In this document: positions 42,446 to 50,485 of the stretch, one piece after another | Layout: each line of letters starts with the position of its first letter | How positions within the stretch are numbered: the first letter of the stretch is position 1 | From: Lachnoclostridium sp. An196 | Lineage (GTDB): Bacteria; Bacillota; Clostridia; Lachnospirales; Lachnospiraceae | Direction of reading: 5' to 3' | NCBI RefSeq assembly: GCF_002160135.1 | Contig: NZ_NFJZ01000010.1 | Span: 62,001-126,000 of the forward strand | Length of the DNA: 64,000 bases | Program-made: the position numbers and the translations under genes | Notes under the pieces: generated by a model | The model's database searches: none | What the model saw: only the letters and a program-made list of their open reading frames with translations | What the model was told of the DNA's origin: nothing

Positions 42446-43327
42446 TTACACTTTTTCCTGAATTTCTTTTCCCATCAGACCGGTCGGACGTACCACCAGC
42501 ACAATGATCAGAACAGAAAAAACGATTGCGTCTGACAACTGAGAAGAAATGTATGCTCTTGCCAGAATCTCGATAATTCCCAGCAGAATGCCTCCGATAA
42601 ACGCTCCGGGTATGGAACCGATGCCGCCGAATACGGCTGCCACGAACGCCTTGATACCCGGCATAGAACCGGTATAAGGAGTCAGCGACGGGTAAGCGGA
42701 ACAAAGCAGCACTCCCGCAATAGCCGCCAGCGCGGAGCCGATCGCAAAGGTCAGTGAAATCGTCCGGTTCACGTTGATTCCCATCAGGCGCGCCGCGCCG
42801 TCATCCTCGGATACCGCAAGCATGGCATGTCCTGCCTTGGAATATTTTATAAACGCCATCAAACCAATCATGATCACCACGCATGCCAGAATCGTCACGA
42901 TTGTCTCTCCGGAAATATTCAGCTGGCCTCCCGCCAGACTCAGCGGTTTGACCTGGACCACGGACGTGAAAGACTTCGTATTGGCTCCAAAAATCAGGAG
43001 CGCCATATTCTGCAGGAAATAGCTGACACCGATCGCGGTAATCAGCACAGCCAGTTTGGACGCGTGACGGAGCGGACGATAAGCAATCCCTTCTATCACC
43101 ACGCCCAGCACGGTACAGACTATTACTGAAAGCAGTATCGATATGGGAATAGGAAGCCCCATATTGTTAATCGCTACAAATGCCACATAGCTTCCAACCA
43201 TGATTACGTCGCCATGCGCAAAGTTCAGCATCTTCGCAATGCCGTAAACCATTGTATATCCCAATGCAATAATCGCATAAACGCTGCCAAGGCTGATGCC
43301 GTTCAACAGATAGGATATAAAGCTCAT
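42446..43327 (-). CDS. livH: Branched-chain amino acid permease LivH
   Basis: 293 residues, about eight helices, with SLGSVYAIIALGYTMVYGI, MLNFAHGDVIMVGSYV and VAAVFGGIGSIPGAFIGG, all hallmarks of LivH. The ATG at 43327 is 9 bp after GAGGAG; a TTG at 43336 directly abuts that site and is unlikely. It follows livJ after a terminator-like hairpin. Confidence 0.96.
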   Translation of the reverse strand: MSFISYLLNGISLGSVYAIIALGYTMVYGIAKMLNFAHGDVIMVGSYVAFVAINNMGLPIPISILLSVIVCTVLGVVIEGIAYRPLRHASKLAVLITAIGVSYFLQNMALLIFGANTKSFTSVVQVKPLSLAGGQLNISGETIVTILACVVIMIGLMAFIKYSKAGHAMLAVSEDDGAARLMGINVNRTISLTFAIGSALAAIAGVLLCSAYPSLTPYTGSMPGIKAFVAAVFGGIGSIPGAFIGGILLGIIEILARAYISSQLSDAIVFSVLIIVLVVRPTGLMGKEIQEKV

Positions 43328-43433
43328 TTCATTCAACTCCTCTTCTCTTACAGTTTCATTCCGGCTCTTTTGCCCTTATCCGCCAATTATAGCATAGAAT
43401 AAAAAGCAACACAAGACGACATGTTTTGATTTT

Positions 43434-43470
43434 CAAAAAAAGAGACGTCCCCCGTATAGGGAACGTCTCT
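43434..43470 (-). terminator. Terminator/attenuator between livJ and livH
   Basis: AGAGACGTTCCC and a complementary GGGGGACGTCTCT arm (minus strand, one bulge) are followed by seven U residues. Placed after the binding-protein gene, it would leave livJ mRNA more abundant than livHMGF. Confidence 0.8.
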
Positions 43471-43502
43471 GTTCTAAGAACTGCCTCTATATACAGTATC
43501 TA

Positions 43503-44717
43503 TTACATTGCGGTGTAAACGCCGTCCATGATCTGTACTGCTCTCGGCTCTTTGGTCGGCTCGCCGTCTGCAGACCAGGTAATGCCCGCGCCGGTCAGTC
43601 CGTCTACCGTGATCTCGGTCATGGCCACTTTCATAGCCTCGCACATATCAGACACGCTCATGTCAGCGGTGATGCCTGCCTGCTCAGCCGCAGCTTTGAT
43701 AATGTAGATCGCATCATATGCATCCGCTGCAAACTGGTTCGGAGTATCGCCGAACTGTTCCTGATAAGCGGCAACAAAAGTCTGAGTCGCTTCATCATCT
43801 GCGTCTGCTGCGAACGGAGTCAGCAGCATAACTCCTTCTGCCAGGGAAGTATCGAAGTTCTCCACTCCAAGGATACCATCCAGACCGTCGCATCCAAAGA
43901 AGATCGGATCATAACCCATGCCGTCTGCCTGGGTCAGGATGATAGAAGCTTCTGTGTAGTAAATCGGAAGGAACACCAGCTCTGCGCCTGCTTCCTTTGC
44001 CTGCTGCAGCTGTACGGAGAAGTCCGTGTTGCTGTCTGCAGTGAAAGCTCCTTCGGCCACAATCTCAATGCCCTGATTTGCAGCCTCTGCCGCGAAAGTC
44101 TGATAAATACCGCTGGAGTATACGCTGGAACTGTCATAGATCACTGCCACTTTCGTAGCCAGATCATGTTCGCCGATATACTGTGCGGAAGCCATACCCT
44201 GGTTCGGATCGGAGAAGCATACGCGGAATGCGTTTGCCGGAGCGATACTCTCTACTGCGGATCCGGACGGAGTCAGCATAAACATATTATCTGCCTCAGC
44301 CTCAACTGCGACCTGAGTACACGGCGTAGAAGTAACGGTACCCATCAGCATCTGCATACCCCAGTCTTTCAGGGTGTTGTATGCGTTGATAGATCTCTCT
44401 GCATCGTTCTCGTCGTCCTCAAACTGGAACTCAATCTGCATGCCATTGATGCCGCCGGCAGCATTAATCTCATCCACAGCCATCTGAGCCGCGTTCATAA
44501 CAGCGTTTCCGTAAATAGCAGCGCTTCCGGTGGTCGGCCCGATACCGCCGATCTTCAGCGTGCTGCCCTCAGCAGCGGCCGCGTCTCCGCTCTCTGCCGC
44601 AGCTGCATCATCCGCCGCATCTGTTGTGCTGTCCGTTGCAGCAGAATCGGAACTGCCGCAGGCAACTGCAGAAAAAGCCAGGACTGCTGTCAGTGCAAGA
44701 CAAAGTAACTTTTTCAT
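43503..44717 (-). CDS. livJ: Branched-chain amino acid-binding lipoprotein LivJ
   Basis: 404 residues. Lipoprotein signal LAFSAVACGSSDS, an acidic Ala/Asp/Ser linker, then the type I periplasmic-binding fold (KIGGIGPTTGSAAIYGNAVM, VAVIYDSSSVYSSGIY, FAADAYDAIYIIKAA). It delivers leucine/isoleucine/valine-like amino acids, or possibly other ligands, to LivHMGF. Strong promoter directly upstream with an unusual palindrome at the start site. ATG at 44717 follows GAGGAGGA. Confidence 0.94.
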   Translation of the reverse strand: MKKLLCLALTAVLAFSAVACGSSDSAATDSTTDAADDAAAAESGDAAAAEGSTLKIGGIGPTTGSAAIYGNAVMNAAQMAVDEINAAGGINGMQIEFQFEDDENDAERSINAYNTLKDWGMQMLMGTVTSTPCTQVAVEAEADNMFMLTPSGSAVESIAPANAFRVCFSDPNQGMASAQYIGEHDLATKVAVIYDSSSVYSSGIYQTFAAEAANQGIEIVAEGAFTADSNTDFSVQLQQAKEAGAELVFLPIYYTEASIILTQADGMGYDPIFFGCDGLDGILGVENFDTSLAEGVMLLTPFAADADDEATQTFVAAYQEQFGDTPNQFAADAYDAIYIIKAAAEQAGITADMSVSDMCEAMKVAMTEITVDGLTGAGITWSADGEPTKEPRAVQIMDGVYTAM

Positions 44718-44745
44718 AATGTTGTCCTCCTCTTAAAAATAATAA

Positions 44746-44776
44746 GATATCCGATGTATAAAATACATCGGATATC
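44746..44776 (-). promoter_or_regulatory. Perfect 14-bp palindrome at the livJ start site
   Basis: GATATCCGATGTAT (44746-44759) and ATACATCGGATATC (44763-44776) pair perfectly with only 3 bp between. The right arm ends immediately before the -10 box, so the dyad covers the start of transcription. It reads either as an operator for a dimeric regulator or as a 5' hairpin; it also follows the NlpC/P60 gene and has a U-rich 3' flank, so it may double as that gene's terminator. Confidence 0.7.
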
Positions 44777-44805
44777 ATGATAAATCCAGACTTTTGATTT
44801 GTCAA
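44777..44805 (-). promoter_or_regulatory. livJ promoter
   Basis: Consensus TTGACA (44800-44805), 17 bp, TATCAT (44777-44782) on the minus strand; start near 44770. Confidence 0.8.
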
Positions 44806-44830
44806 TATTTTTCGCGGGATTTCCTTGCAT

Positions 44831-46033
44831 TTACCAGTATCTGCGGATGCACCGGATGCTGCGGTAATACATATTGCTCACCTTGATGCCGCTGGACGGC
44901 GTGCTGGCGTGCACGATCTGGTTATTGCCTATGTAGATGCCCACATGCCCGTAGTAGCAGACCACGTCTCCCGGCATCTTCTCGGAGTCGCTGACCGCCC
45001 TTCCGCCTCCCGCCTGGGCGCCGGAAGTACGGGGCAGGGAAATCCCAAAATGGGAATGCACCGCCATGGTAAACCCGGAGCAGTCCGCGCCGTTGGTCAG
45101 GCTGGTGCCCCCATATACGTACGGGTTGCCCACAAACTGCAGCGCGTAGGACGCGATGGATGATCCGGAGCCGCCTCCGCTGGAACTGGAAGAAGAGCTG
45201 CTGCCGGAAGAACTGCTCCCCGAGGAAGATCCCCCGGAAGAAGATCCCGAGGAACCGCCGCCGGAAGAACTGCCGCTGCCTTTATTGGCCGCCGCTGCCG
45301 CCTTCTTCGCCTCTGCCTGCAGCTTTTTGATCTGATCGTTCTGCTCTTTAATCTTTTTCTGATACTCCTGAGCCTTTGCGCGCGCCGAACTCAGCTGGCT
45401 GTCAAAGTCCGCGATCTCGCTGCGCTTCTGGGCAATCATGGTCTCCAGATTCGCTTTGTCCTCTTCCAGCTGGTCTTCCATTTCCAGAAGTTCGGCTTTC
45501 TCCTGTTCCAGCTGGTTCTGCAGATCGATTACCGCCTGTTTGGCCGCCTTATATTCTTCCAGAAGACGCCGGTCATACTCCTGCAGTTCCTCCGCATAAT
45601 CCACTTTATTCATCAGCTCCGCCACGCTGTCTGATGTGAGCAGCATCTCAATGTAGCTTTCCTGCTCCGCTTCATACAGGTACTGGATCCTCAGCTTCAT
45701 GGACTCGTACTGCTCTTCCTCGGTAGCCTTGGCCTCCTCATAATCTGCCTGCGCCTCCTGGATCTGCACTTCCTTGTCGGCCAGATCGCTCTCCAGCACT
45801 TCTATATTCAGCAATGTATCCGTCAGCTCATCGTTCAGACTGCTCACCTCGCTGCTGAGAGAGCTTTTCTGACTCTCCAGACTGCTGATCTGGGACTGGA
45901 TACTGTTTAACTGTTTTTCGTTCTCCGCTTTCTGGGACTGAATGCTGTTGATCGTGGCCCCCGCAGTCATCGAGATTGTCTCCCACGCCATCAGCACCGC
46001 CAGCAGAATGATGCATACTCTTTTCCGTCTCAT
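44831..46033 (-). CDS. Secreted coiled-coil NlpC/P60 peptidoglycan hydrolase
   Basis: 400 residues: a signal peptide (RVCIILLAVLMAWETISMTAGA as VCIILLAVLMAWE), a long PcsB/CwlO-like coiled coil (about 25-245), a Ser/Gly linker (GSSSGGGSSGSSSGG), and a C-terminal NlpC/P60 domain. Catalytic Cys is at about 318 (GADCSGF), His at about 363 (YGHVGIY) and a third polar His at about 375 (IVHAS). Likely a D,L-endopeptidase activated by FtsEX-type partners. An in-frame ATG at 46081 lies inside the -35 box, so the ATG at 46033 behind GGAGG is the start. Confidence 0.93.
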   Translation of the reverse strand: MRRKRVCIILLAVLMAWETISMTAGATINSIQSQKAENEKQLNSIQSQISSLESQKSSLSSEVSSLNDELTDTLLNIEVLESDLADKEVQIQEAQADYEEAKATEEEQYESMKLRIQYLYEAEQESYIEMLLTSDSVAELMNKVDYAEELQEYDRRLLEEYKAAKQAVIDLQNQLEQEKAELLEMEDQLEEDKANLETMIAQKRSEIADFDSQLSSARAKAQEYQKKIKEQNDQIKKLQAEAKKAAAAANKGSGSSSGGGSSGSSSGGSSSGSSSSGSSSSSSSSGGGSGSSIASYALQFVGNPYVYGGTSLTNGADCSGFTMAVHSHFGISLPRTSGAQAGGGRAVSDSEKMPGDVVCYYGHVGIYIGNNQIVHASTPSSGIKVSNMYYRSIRCIRRYW

Positions 46034-46052
46034 TGGTAAATCCTCCACTGAC

Positions 46053-46081
46053 AGGATAACATAAGACTTGTGGATTTTCAA
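46053..46081 (-). promoter_or_regulatory. Promoter of the NlpC/P60 gene
   Basis: TTGAAA (46076-46081), 17 bp, TATCCT (46053-46058) on the minus strand; start near 46046. Confidence 0.72.
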
Positions 46082-46120
46082 CCGCCACTTCCCGCATTCT
46101 GCACAAAAAACGGAACTTTT

Positions 46121-47413
46121 TTATTCATATCTGAGCGCTTCAATCGGGTTGAGTTTCGCTGCTTTATTTGCAGGATAGTAACCGAAGAAAACACCGATAA
46201 ACACAGAAAAACTGACTGACAGCACAATCCCGGCAACAGACGGGCTGACCGCGTATCCCAGCATATTGGTTCCTGCCGCCGCGATAGCGATTCCCAGCAC
46301 GATTCCAATGGCGCCTCCTACCAGACAGAGCACGATCGCCTCCGTGATGAACTGCAGACGGATCGAGCCGTTTGTCGCGCCCAGCGCCTTCCTGGTACCG
46401 ATCTCCCTGGTTCTTTCCATAATAGATACCAGCATAATGTTCATAACACCGATTCCGCCTACCAGAAGCGAGATCCCGGCAATCGCCGCAATTGCCAGAG
46501 ATATCGTGGACAGCATCTCTGTCATGCTTTCCACCACTGATTCCATCGTCATGGTGCTGATCTCATAACTCTCATTATTGCTGTAATATCGGCTGTTCAG
46601 GTATTCCTCTATGCTTGTTCCAAGTTCCGACGCGCTCACGCCGTCCGCCGTCAGAACCGTGAACTGACTGTAGCCGGACGTATTATGATTCTGATCTCTG
46701 GCCGTCTGCAGCGGCATATACATGGTTGTCTCCGTGTCCTCCGAAGAACTGGAGGAAAAACCCAGACTGGACTCTTCATACTCATATACGCCCACGATGG
46801 TATACGCGTAATACCGTTCTTCAAACAATACGTTTACTGTCTGCCCTACCGCCTCTATATTGGATGTTCCCAGCAGATTCTCCACCAGGAGATCCGACAC
46901 CAGCACAACCTTCCTGCTTTCCTCCTGGTCTCTGTCAGTCAGAGTCCTGCCGGCAAGCAGCGTCAGGTCTTCATTCTCCAGCGCATCCGCATTCAGTCCG
47001 GTTGCGCTTACATACGCATAGGCGCTGCCGTCCTGGGCAGTTCCCGATCCAACGCTCTCTGTCAGCGAAAATCCGTCAATTGAATCCGCGTAACGCTCTT
47101 CCAGATCCTGAAGCATCTCATCCGTCACGTAATCGTCGTCCGACATCTCAGTTGCCCGGGGGCCCATGGAGAATGTCATACCGCTTTCCGTAGTTTCCTC
47201 CGTAGTGCTTTTCTGCTGCAGACCTACCGTAATATTGTTGGCTCCCATGGAAGACATGGAGTCCGTCACTGAACTGCTGATGGAATCACCCAGTGTCATG
47301 ATGGCGATCACCGACGCGATACCGATAATGATGCCCAGCATCGTCAGCAGCGACCGCATCTTGTTGGCCCTAAGGCCGCTCAGAGCCAGAAGGACATTTT
47401 CTAAGAACAGCAT
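46121..47413 (-). CDS. MacB-like ABC transporter permease
   Basis: 430 residues with one N-terminal helix (SLLTMLGIIIGIASVIAIM), a large extracytoplasmic domain (about 45-300) and three C-terminal helices with GGIGVMNIMLVSIMERTREIG and RKALGAT, the FtsX/MacB signature. Its start overlaps the ATPase gene by 13 bp. Together they form a type VII-like exporter or mechanotransmission complex that normally needs the MacA-like adaptor, whose gene upstream is broken. Confidence 0.94.
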   Translation of the reverse strand: MLFLENVLLALSGLRANKMRSLLTMLGIIIGIASVIAIMTLGDSISSSVTDSMSSMGANNITVGLQQKSTTEETTESGMTFSMGPRATEMSDDDYVTDEMLQDLEERYADSIDGFSLTESVGSGTAQDGSAYAYVSATGLNADALENEDLTLLAGRTLTDRDQEESRKVVLVSDLLVENLLGTSNIEAVGQTVNVLFEERYYAYTIVGVYEYEESSLGFSSSSSEDTETTMYMPLQTARDQNHNTSGYSQFTVLTADGVSASELGTSIEEYLNSRYYSNNESYEISTMTMESVVESMTEMLSTISLAIAAIAGISLLVGGIGVMNIMLVSIMERTREIGTRKALGATNGSIRLQFITEAIVLCLVGGAIGIVLGIAIAAAGTNMLGYAVSPSVAGIVLSVSFSVFIGVFFGYYPANKAAKLNPIEALRYE

Positions 47414-48114
47414 CCGCTTCCCCTCCTTTCCCCGATAATTTCTCCGTCTTTCAGCGTCACGATGCGCCCGGTCTCTTCTGCCAGTTCCTGAGAATGAGTA
47501 ATCAATACGATCGTCTTGCCCTGTTCCCGGTTCAGTCTCTGAAAAATGTCCATGATCATACGTCCGGTTTTGGAATCCAGCGCGCCGGTAGGTTCGTCGG
47601 CCAGAATGATGGACGGATCATTTGCCATGGCGCGGGCGATCGCCACGCGCTGCTTCTGTCCTCCGGACAATTCATCCAGATTGTGCGCCATACGGATCTC
47701 CATACCCACCATTTCCAAAAGCATTTTTGCCCGTTCTGTCCGTTCTTTTTTTCCGACAGCCGCATAAAGCATGGGCAGTTCCACATTTTTGAGGGCGCTG
47801 GTCCGGCTGATCAGATTGTAAGTCTGAAACACAAAACCGATTTTCTGGTTTCGGATGTGAGACAGTTCCTTGTCTTTGGCCTGTGCCACATCCACACCGT
47901 CCAGCATATATTCTCCTTCCGTCGCGCGATCCAGCACGCCGATAATATTCATCATTGTAGTCTTTCCGGATCCGGACGAACCGACAATGGAGACAAACTC
48001 TCCTTCCTTTACCTTAAGATCAATTCCATGCAGAATCTCCAGTTCGTTGGGGGAGCCGATATAAAATCTCTTAACAATCTTTTTCAGGTCAATAATCGTT
48101 TTTCTTTCTTCCAT
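47401..48114 (-). CDS. MacB-type ABC transporter ATPase
   Basis: 237 residues: Walker [20 protein letters not shown]-loop [11 protein letters not shown], signature [16 protein letters not shown], Walker [16 protein letters not shown] and switch [10 protein letters not shown]. Separate-polypeptide LolD/MacB-type ATPase. ATG at 48114 lies 9 bp after the adaptor's stop. Intact, unlike the adaptor. Confidence 0.96.
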   Translation of the reverse strand: MEERKTIIDLKKIVKRFYIGSPNELEILHGIDLKVKEGEFVSIVGSSGSGKTTMMNIIGVLDRATEGEYMLDGVDVAQAKDKELSHIRNQKIGFVFQTYNLISRTSALKNVELPMLYAAVGKKERTERAKMLLEMVGMEIRMAHNLDELSGGQKQRVAIARAMANDPSIILADEPTGALDSKTGRMIMDIFQRLNREQGKTIVLITHSQELAEETGRIVTLKDGEIIGERRGSGCCS

Positions 48115-48123
48115 GGCCGCCTC

Positions 48124-49090
48124 CTAGAAACCGCCGCCCGGGCCGCCTCCACCGGGCATTCCGCCGCCTCCGCCGCCTGTAAACGTAACGGCCGCGCCGG
48201 AATCATCTCCGCTGTCTGTCGCTTCACTGTTGACCAGAGGCGTATTGTAATAAACAAACGTGTTTTCATCCAGGCCGTCGCCGGAGACCTCCACATAGTA
48301 GTCGCCCTGCATGCCCACTTCCACGCTGACCGCGGTCCTCTCGCCGTCCTGATCTACGTATACCAAGGAATTGCCGTCTTCATCAGTCTCCACGCAATCA
48401 TACGGCACCGTCAGCACATCGTACGCCGCTTCCAGCACGATACTCGCCTGGGCAGTCATCCCGATGCGGAGATCCGTATTTACATCGTCCAGCGCGATCT
48501 CTATGGCGTAAGTGGAGCTGCCCATACTGGACGTTGTCACTGTCGGAGAAACGAAGGATACTGTCGCCGGCAGTTCATCTTCACCCAGCACCTCCACAAT
48601 GACCGCCGCTTCCATGCCCTCGGAAATACTGCTGATGTCATATTCGTCCACGTTTGCGGACACAACGAAGTTCTCATTATCCGCTACGCTGAACAGCGCG
48701 CTGTTCTCTCCCATATACGTATCGCCCACCTCTACGTTCATGGCGGTAATCACGCCGGAGATCGGCGCCGTCACCGTACAGCTTTCGATCTGTTCCTGGC
48801 AGATCTCAATGGTCTGCTGGCTGCTGTCATTGGAATACTCATGCTGCACCTGGGCCTGTTCCAGCTGGTCTGCCGCGTCATCGATATTCCGGTCATTGTT
48901 TGTCTGCGCGGTCTCCAGGTTTTCCGACGCTGTCTCATAAGTCTCAAGCTCAGCGCCTGGCTGTTCTGCGCCTGTTCCAGGCTGTCTTCCAGACTGGAAG
49001 AATCCAGCACAACGATCACATCGCCTGCATTCACATAATCTCCCACATCGTAATTAACCTCCAGAACTTCCACATTGCTGGCACTGGCAA
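48124..49090 (-). pseudogene. Broken MacA/HlyD-like adaptor: 5' truncated and frameshifted
   Basis: The C-terminal 241 codons (48124-48849 and further upstream in that frame) encode the coiled coil, lipoyl and barrel parts of an adaptor (SCTVTAPISGVITAMNVEVG, VSANVDEYDISSI, DLRIGMTAQASIVLE, glycine-rich tail GGGGGGMPGGGG). The preceding lipoyl half (NVEVLEVNYDVGDYVNAGDV, DSSSLEDSLEQAQN) lies in another frame. Reading switches about 48950-48970, where NSQ must jump by one base to GAELETYETASENL. No signal peptide or start codon precedes the first part; the sequence runs directly into the 3' end of the Rpn-like gene. A one-base indel plus loss of the 5' end, or an assembly error, explains it. 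Confidence 0.8.
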
Positions 49091-49851
49091 CTGTTTCCCT
49101 TCGGAATCTGCCGCAGAACCTCCTGATATTCTTGTTCCAGGATCTCCAGATCCGTATCCAGAGATTCCATAATCAGATTCTGCATCTCCAGACTATCCAC
49201 CCAGTCTTCCAGCACCAGCAAATGCCATGCCATCTTTCTGCACAACTGTTTCAGCTTCTGGGCATCATACATGGTCAGTTCCATCTCCGCAATACCGGTG
49301 CGCAGCGCTTCAGGAACGTCGTAAATCATCAGATATTTCAACGCGTCCTGTTTTTCCTTTTTTCCCCACCCTTTTTTCAGAAACTCATAAAACAAAAACG
49401 GCAGAAACAGAACCAGCCCCATCTCCCGGAGTTTTTCCGCCGAACAGCCCGCCAATGTAATGGTGCGCACCGACAAACGGACACATTCTTTTCCGGAATA
49501 CTCCCGGATCTCAGTCTCCCGCTCCTCTATATTTTTTCCGCAGTAAGAAAAACCAGGATCCTTCACCCGGTCTGTCGAATAAACAGGTATTTCCGCTTCA
49601 TAATGCCGCCCGGCCTGTTCCGACGCACGCACCTGGAAACAACCGTATTCATGGATCAGACGATACTCATACCGATCCGCGCATCCGACCGTCAAACGGA
49701 CGCAGAGAGGTTCTTCGCTGTCCCAGTTCCGCACCACCTCTGTCTCAGGCTTGTATTCTTTTCCAAACATACGATTAATCATCCGCGTCAGCGCAAAGTC
49801 AGACAAACAAAATATTCTTTCCATCATTCCTGCATCTTCTTTCAGATACAT
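49054..49851 (-). CDS. Rpn/PD-(D/E)XK-transposase-like protein, probably nuclease-dead
   Basis: 265 residues. The central block ITLAGCSAEKLREMGLVLFLPFLFYEF and the helical C-terminus (MAWHLLVLEDWVDSLEMQNLIME) recall the clostridial Rpn-like family; each was compared from memory in parts (AEKLREMGLVLFLPF). A clear PD-(D/E)XK core is not visible, so the nuclease is probably inactive. The last ~12 residues (SCQCQQCGSSGG) come from adaptor DNA read in a different frame, indicating that the natural 3' end was lost or fused. ATG at 49851 follows AGGAGG; promoter at 49955-49984. Confidence 0.5.
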   Translation of the reverse strand: MYLKEDAGMMERIFCLSDFALTRMINRMFGKEYKPETEVVRNWDSEEPLCVRLTVGCADRYEYRLIHEYGCFQVRASEQAGRHYEAEIPVYSTDRVKDPGFSYCGKNIEERETEIREYSGKECVRLSVRTITLAGCSAEKLREMGLVLFLPFLFYEFLKKGWGKKEKQDALKYLMIYDVPEALRTGIAEMELTMYDAQKLKQLCRKMAWHLLVLEDWVDSLEMQNLIMESLDTDLEILEQEYQEVLRQIPKGNSCQCQQCGSSGG

Positions 49852-49954
49852 GATTTTCCTCCTGTATCCAGACTGCAGCGCTTTTCTGTTTTACACATAA
49901 CTGGAAATCTTGCCATAGAACCATGGCGTTTGACTTATTTCTTCAGACAAATAC

Positions 49955-49984
49955 AGAATATCCTACATTTCGCGGTTCTGTCAA
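49955..49984 (-). promoter_or_regulatory. Promoter of the Rpn-like gene and exporter operon
   Basis: Consensus TTGACA (49979-49984), 18 bp, TATTCT (49955-49960) on the minus strand; leader of about 97 nt with a small GCCAT/ATGGC hairpin. After the fusion this is the only visible promoter for the downstream ATPase and permease. Confidence 0.7.
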
Positions 49985-50047
49985 GCAGGAAATAGAGCTG
50001 CCTGATCCGGCCGGCTTTCCCGTCAGCCAAACCGCAGCTCCGCAGTC

Positions 50048-50305
50048 CTACTCCAAATGCGCGATAAAATCCGTGATCCGTTCCAGATCCTGTTCCTCGT
50101 CCTCTCCTTCACACTCGATCGTTACCTCATCGCCGGGAGGAACCGGAAACGCCAGAAGACTCATCAGGCTCTTGCAGTTCATCTTATGCTCTCCATGGAT
50201 CATCATAATATGGGAACGGCACCTGTTCGCTTCTCCAACCAGAAGTCCGGCCGGACGCATATGCAGCCCGGTCTTGTTATTCAGGACCATCGTTCTGCAA
50301 ACCAT
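50048..50305 (-). CDS. ptsH: HPr phosphocarrier protein
   Basis: 85 residues from the ATG at 50305 (behind GAGGGGG), which places the phospho-histidine exactly at His15 (KTGLHMRPAG) and the regulatory serine exactly at Ser46 (NCKSLMSLL). The ATG at 50329 would spoil this numbering. HPr passes phosphate from EI to PTS EIIA proteins, and Ser46 phosphorylation makes it a CcpA corepressor. The surroundings of Ser46 (CKSLMSLLAFPV) deviate from the usual LKSIMGVMSLG, so a paralogue or Crh-like variant is possible. No ptsI nearby. Confidence 0.88.
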   Translation of the reverse strand: MVCRTMVLNNKTGLHMRPAGLLVGEANRCRSHIMMIHGEHKMNCKSLMSLLAFPVPPGDEVTIECEGEDEEQDLERITDFIAHLE

Positions 50306-50353
50306 AAAAATCCCCCTCTTCATTTGCATGTTAACAGCTAAAGTATATCACAA

Positions 50354-50377
50354 CGGGGCGCATTTGTATGCGCCCCG
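50354..50377 (-). repeat. GC-rich perfect hairpin upstream of HPr
   Basis: CGGGGCGCAT (50354-50363) and ATGCGCCCCG (50368-50377) form a 10-bp stem with a 4-nt loop. On the minus strand it is followed by GTTGTGATATACT; a TATACT -10 box for the HPr gene lies just after it. No U-tract, so terminator function is uncertain. Confidence 0.55.
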
Positions 50378-50424
50378 CTAAAAGATTCACACATTGTTTA
50401 CAATTCAGGACGAAAGTCCCTAAC

Positions 50425-50472
50425 AGTGTCTGTGCCGGCGGGCAGACTCGCCTGACCGGATGCACAGACACT
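50425..50472 (-). terminator. Large hairpin after the GguB gene
   Basis: AGTGTCTGTGC (50425-50435) and GCACAGACACT (50462-50472) pair perfectly across a 26-nt, internally foldable loop, 13 bp past the GguB stop. Lacks a U-tract; probably protects the 3' end or works with the next hairpin. Confidence 0.5.
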
Positions 50473-50485
50473 GGTCGTGCAAGAA

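Noticed and set aside
44718-44776. T-box leader for the livJ operon
   Set aside because: The predicted leader is about 50 nt, far too short for a T-box, and lacks its conserved box.
48940-48980. Programmed -1 frameshift joining the two adaptor frames
   Set aside because: No slippery heptamer (X XXY YYZ) or downstream pseudoknot is visible at the shift, and the 5' end of the gene is missing as well. A mutation or sequencing error is simpler.
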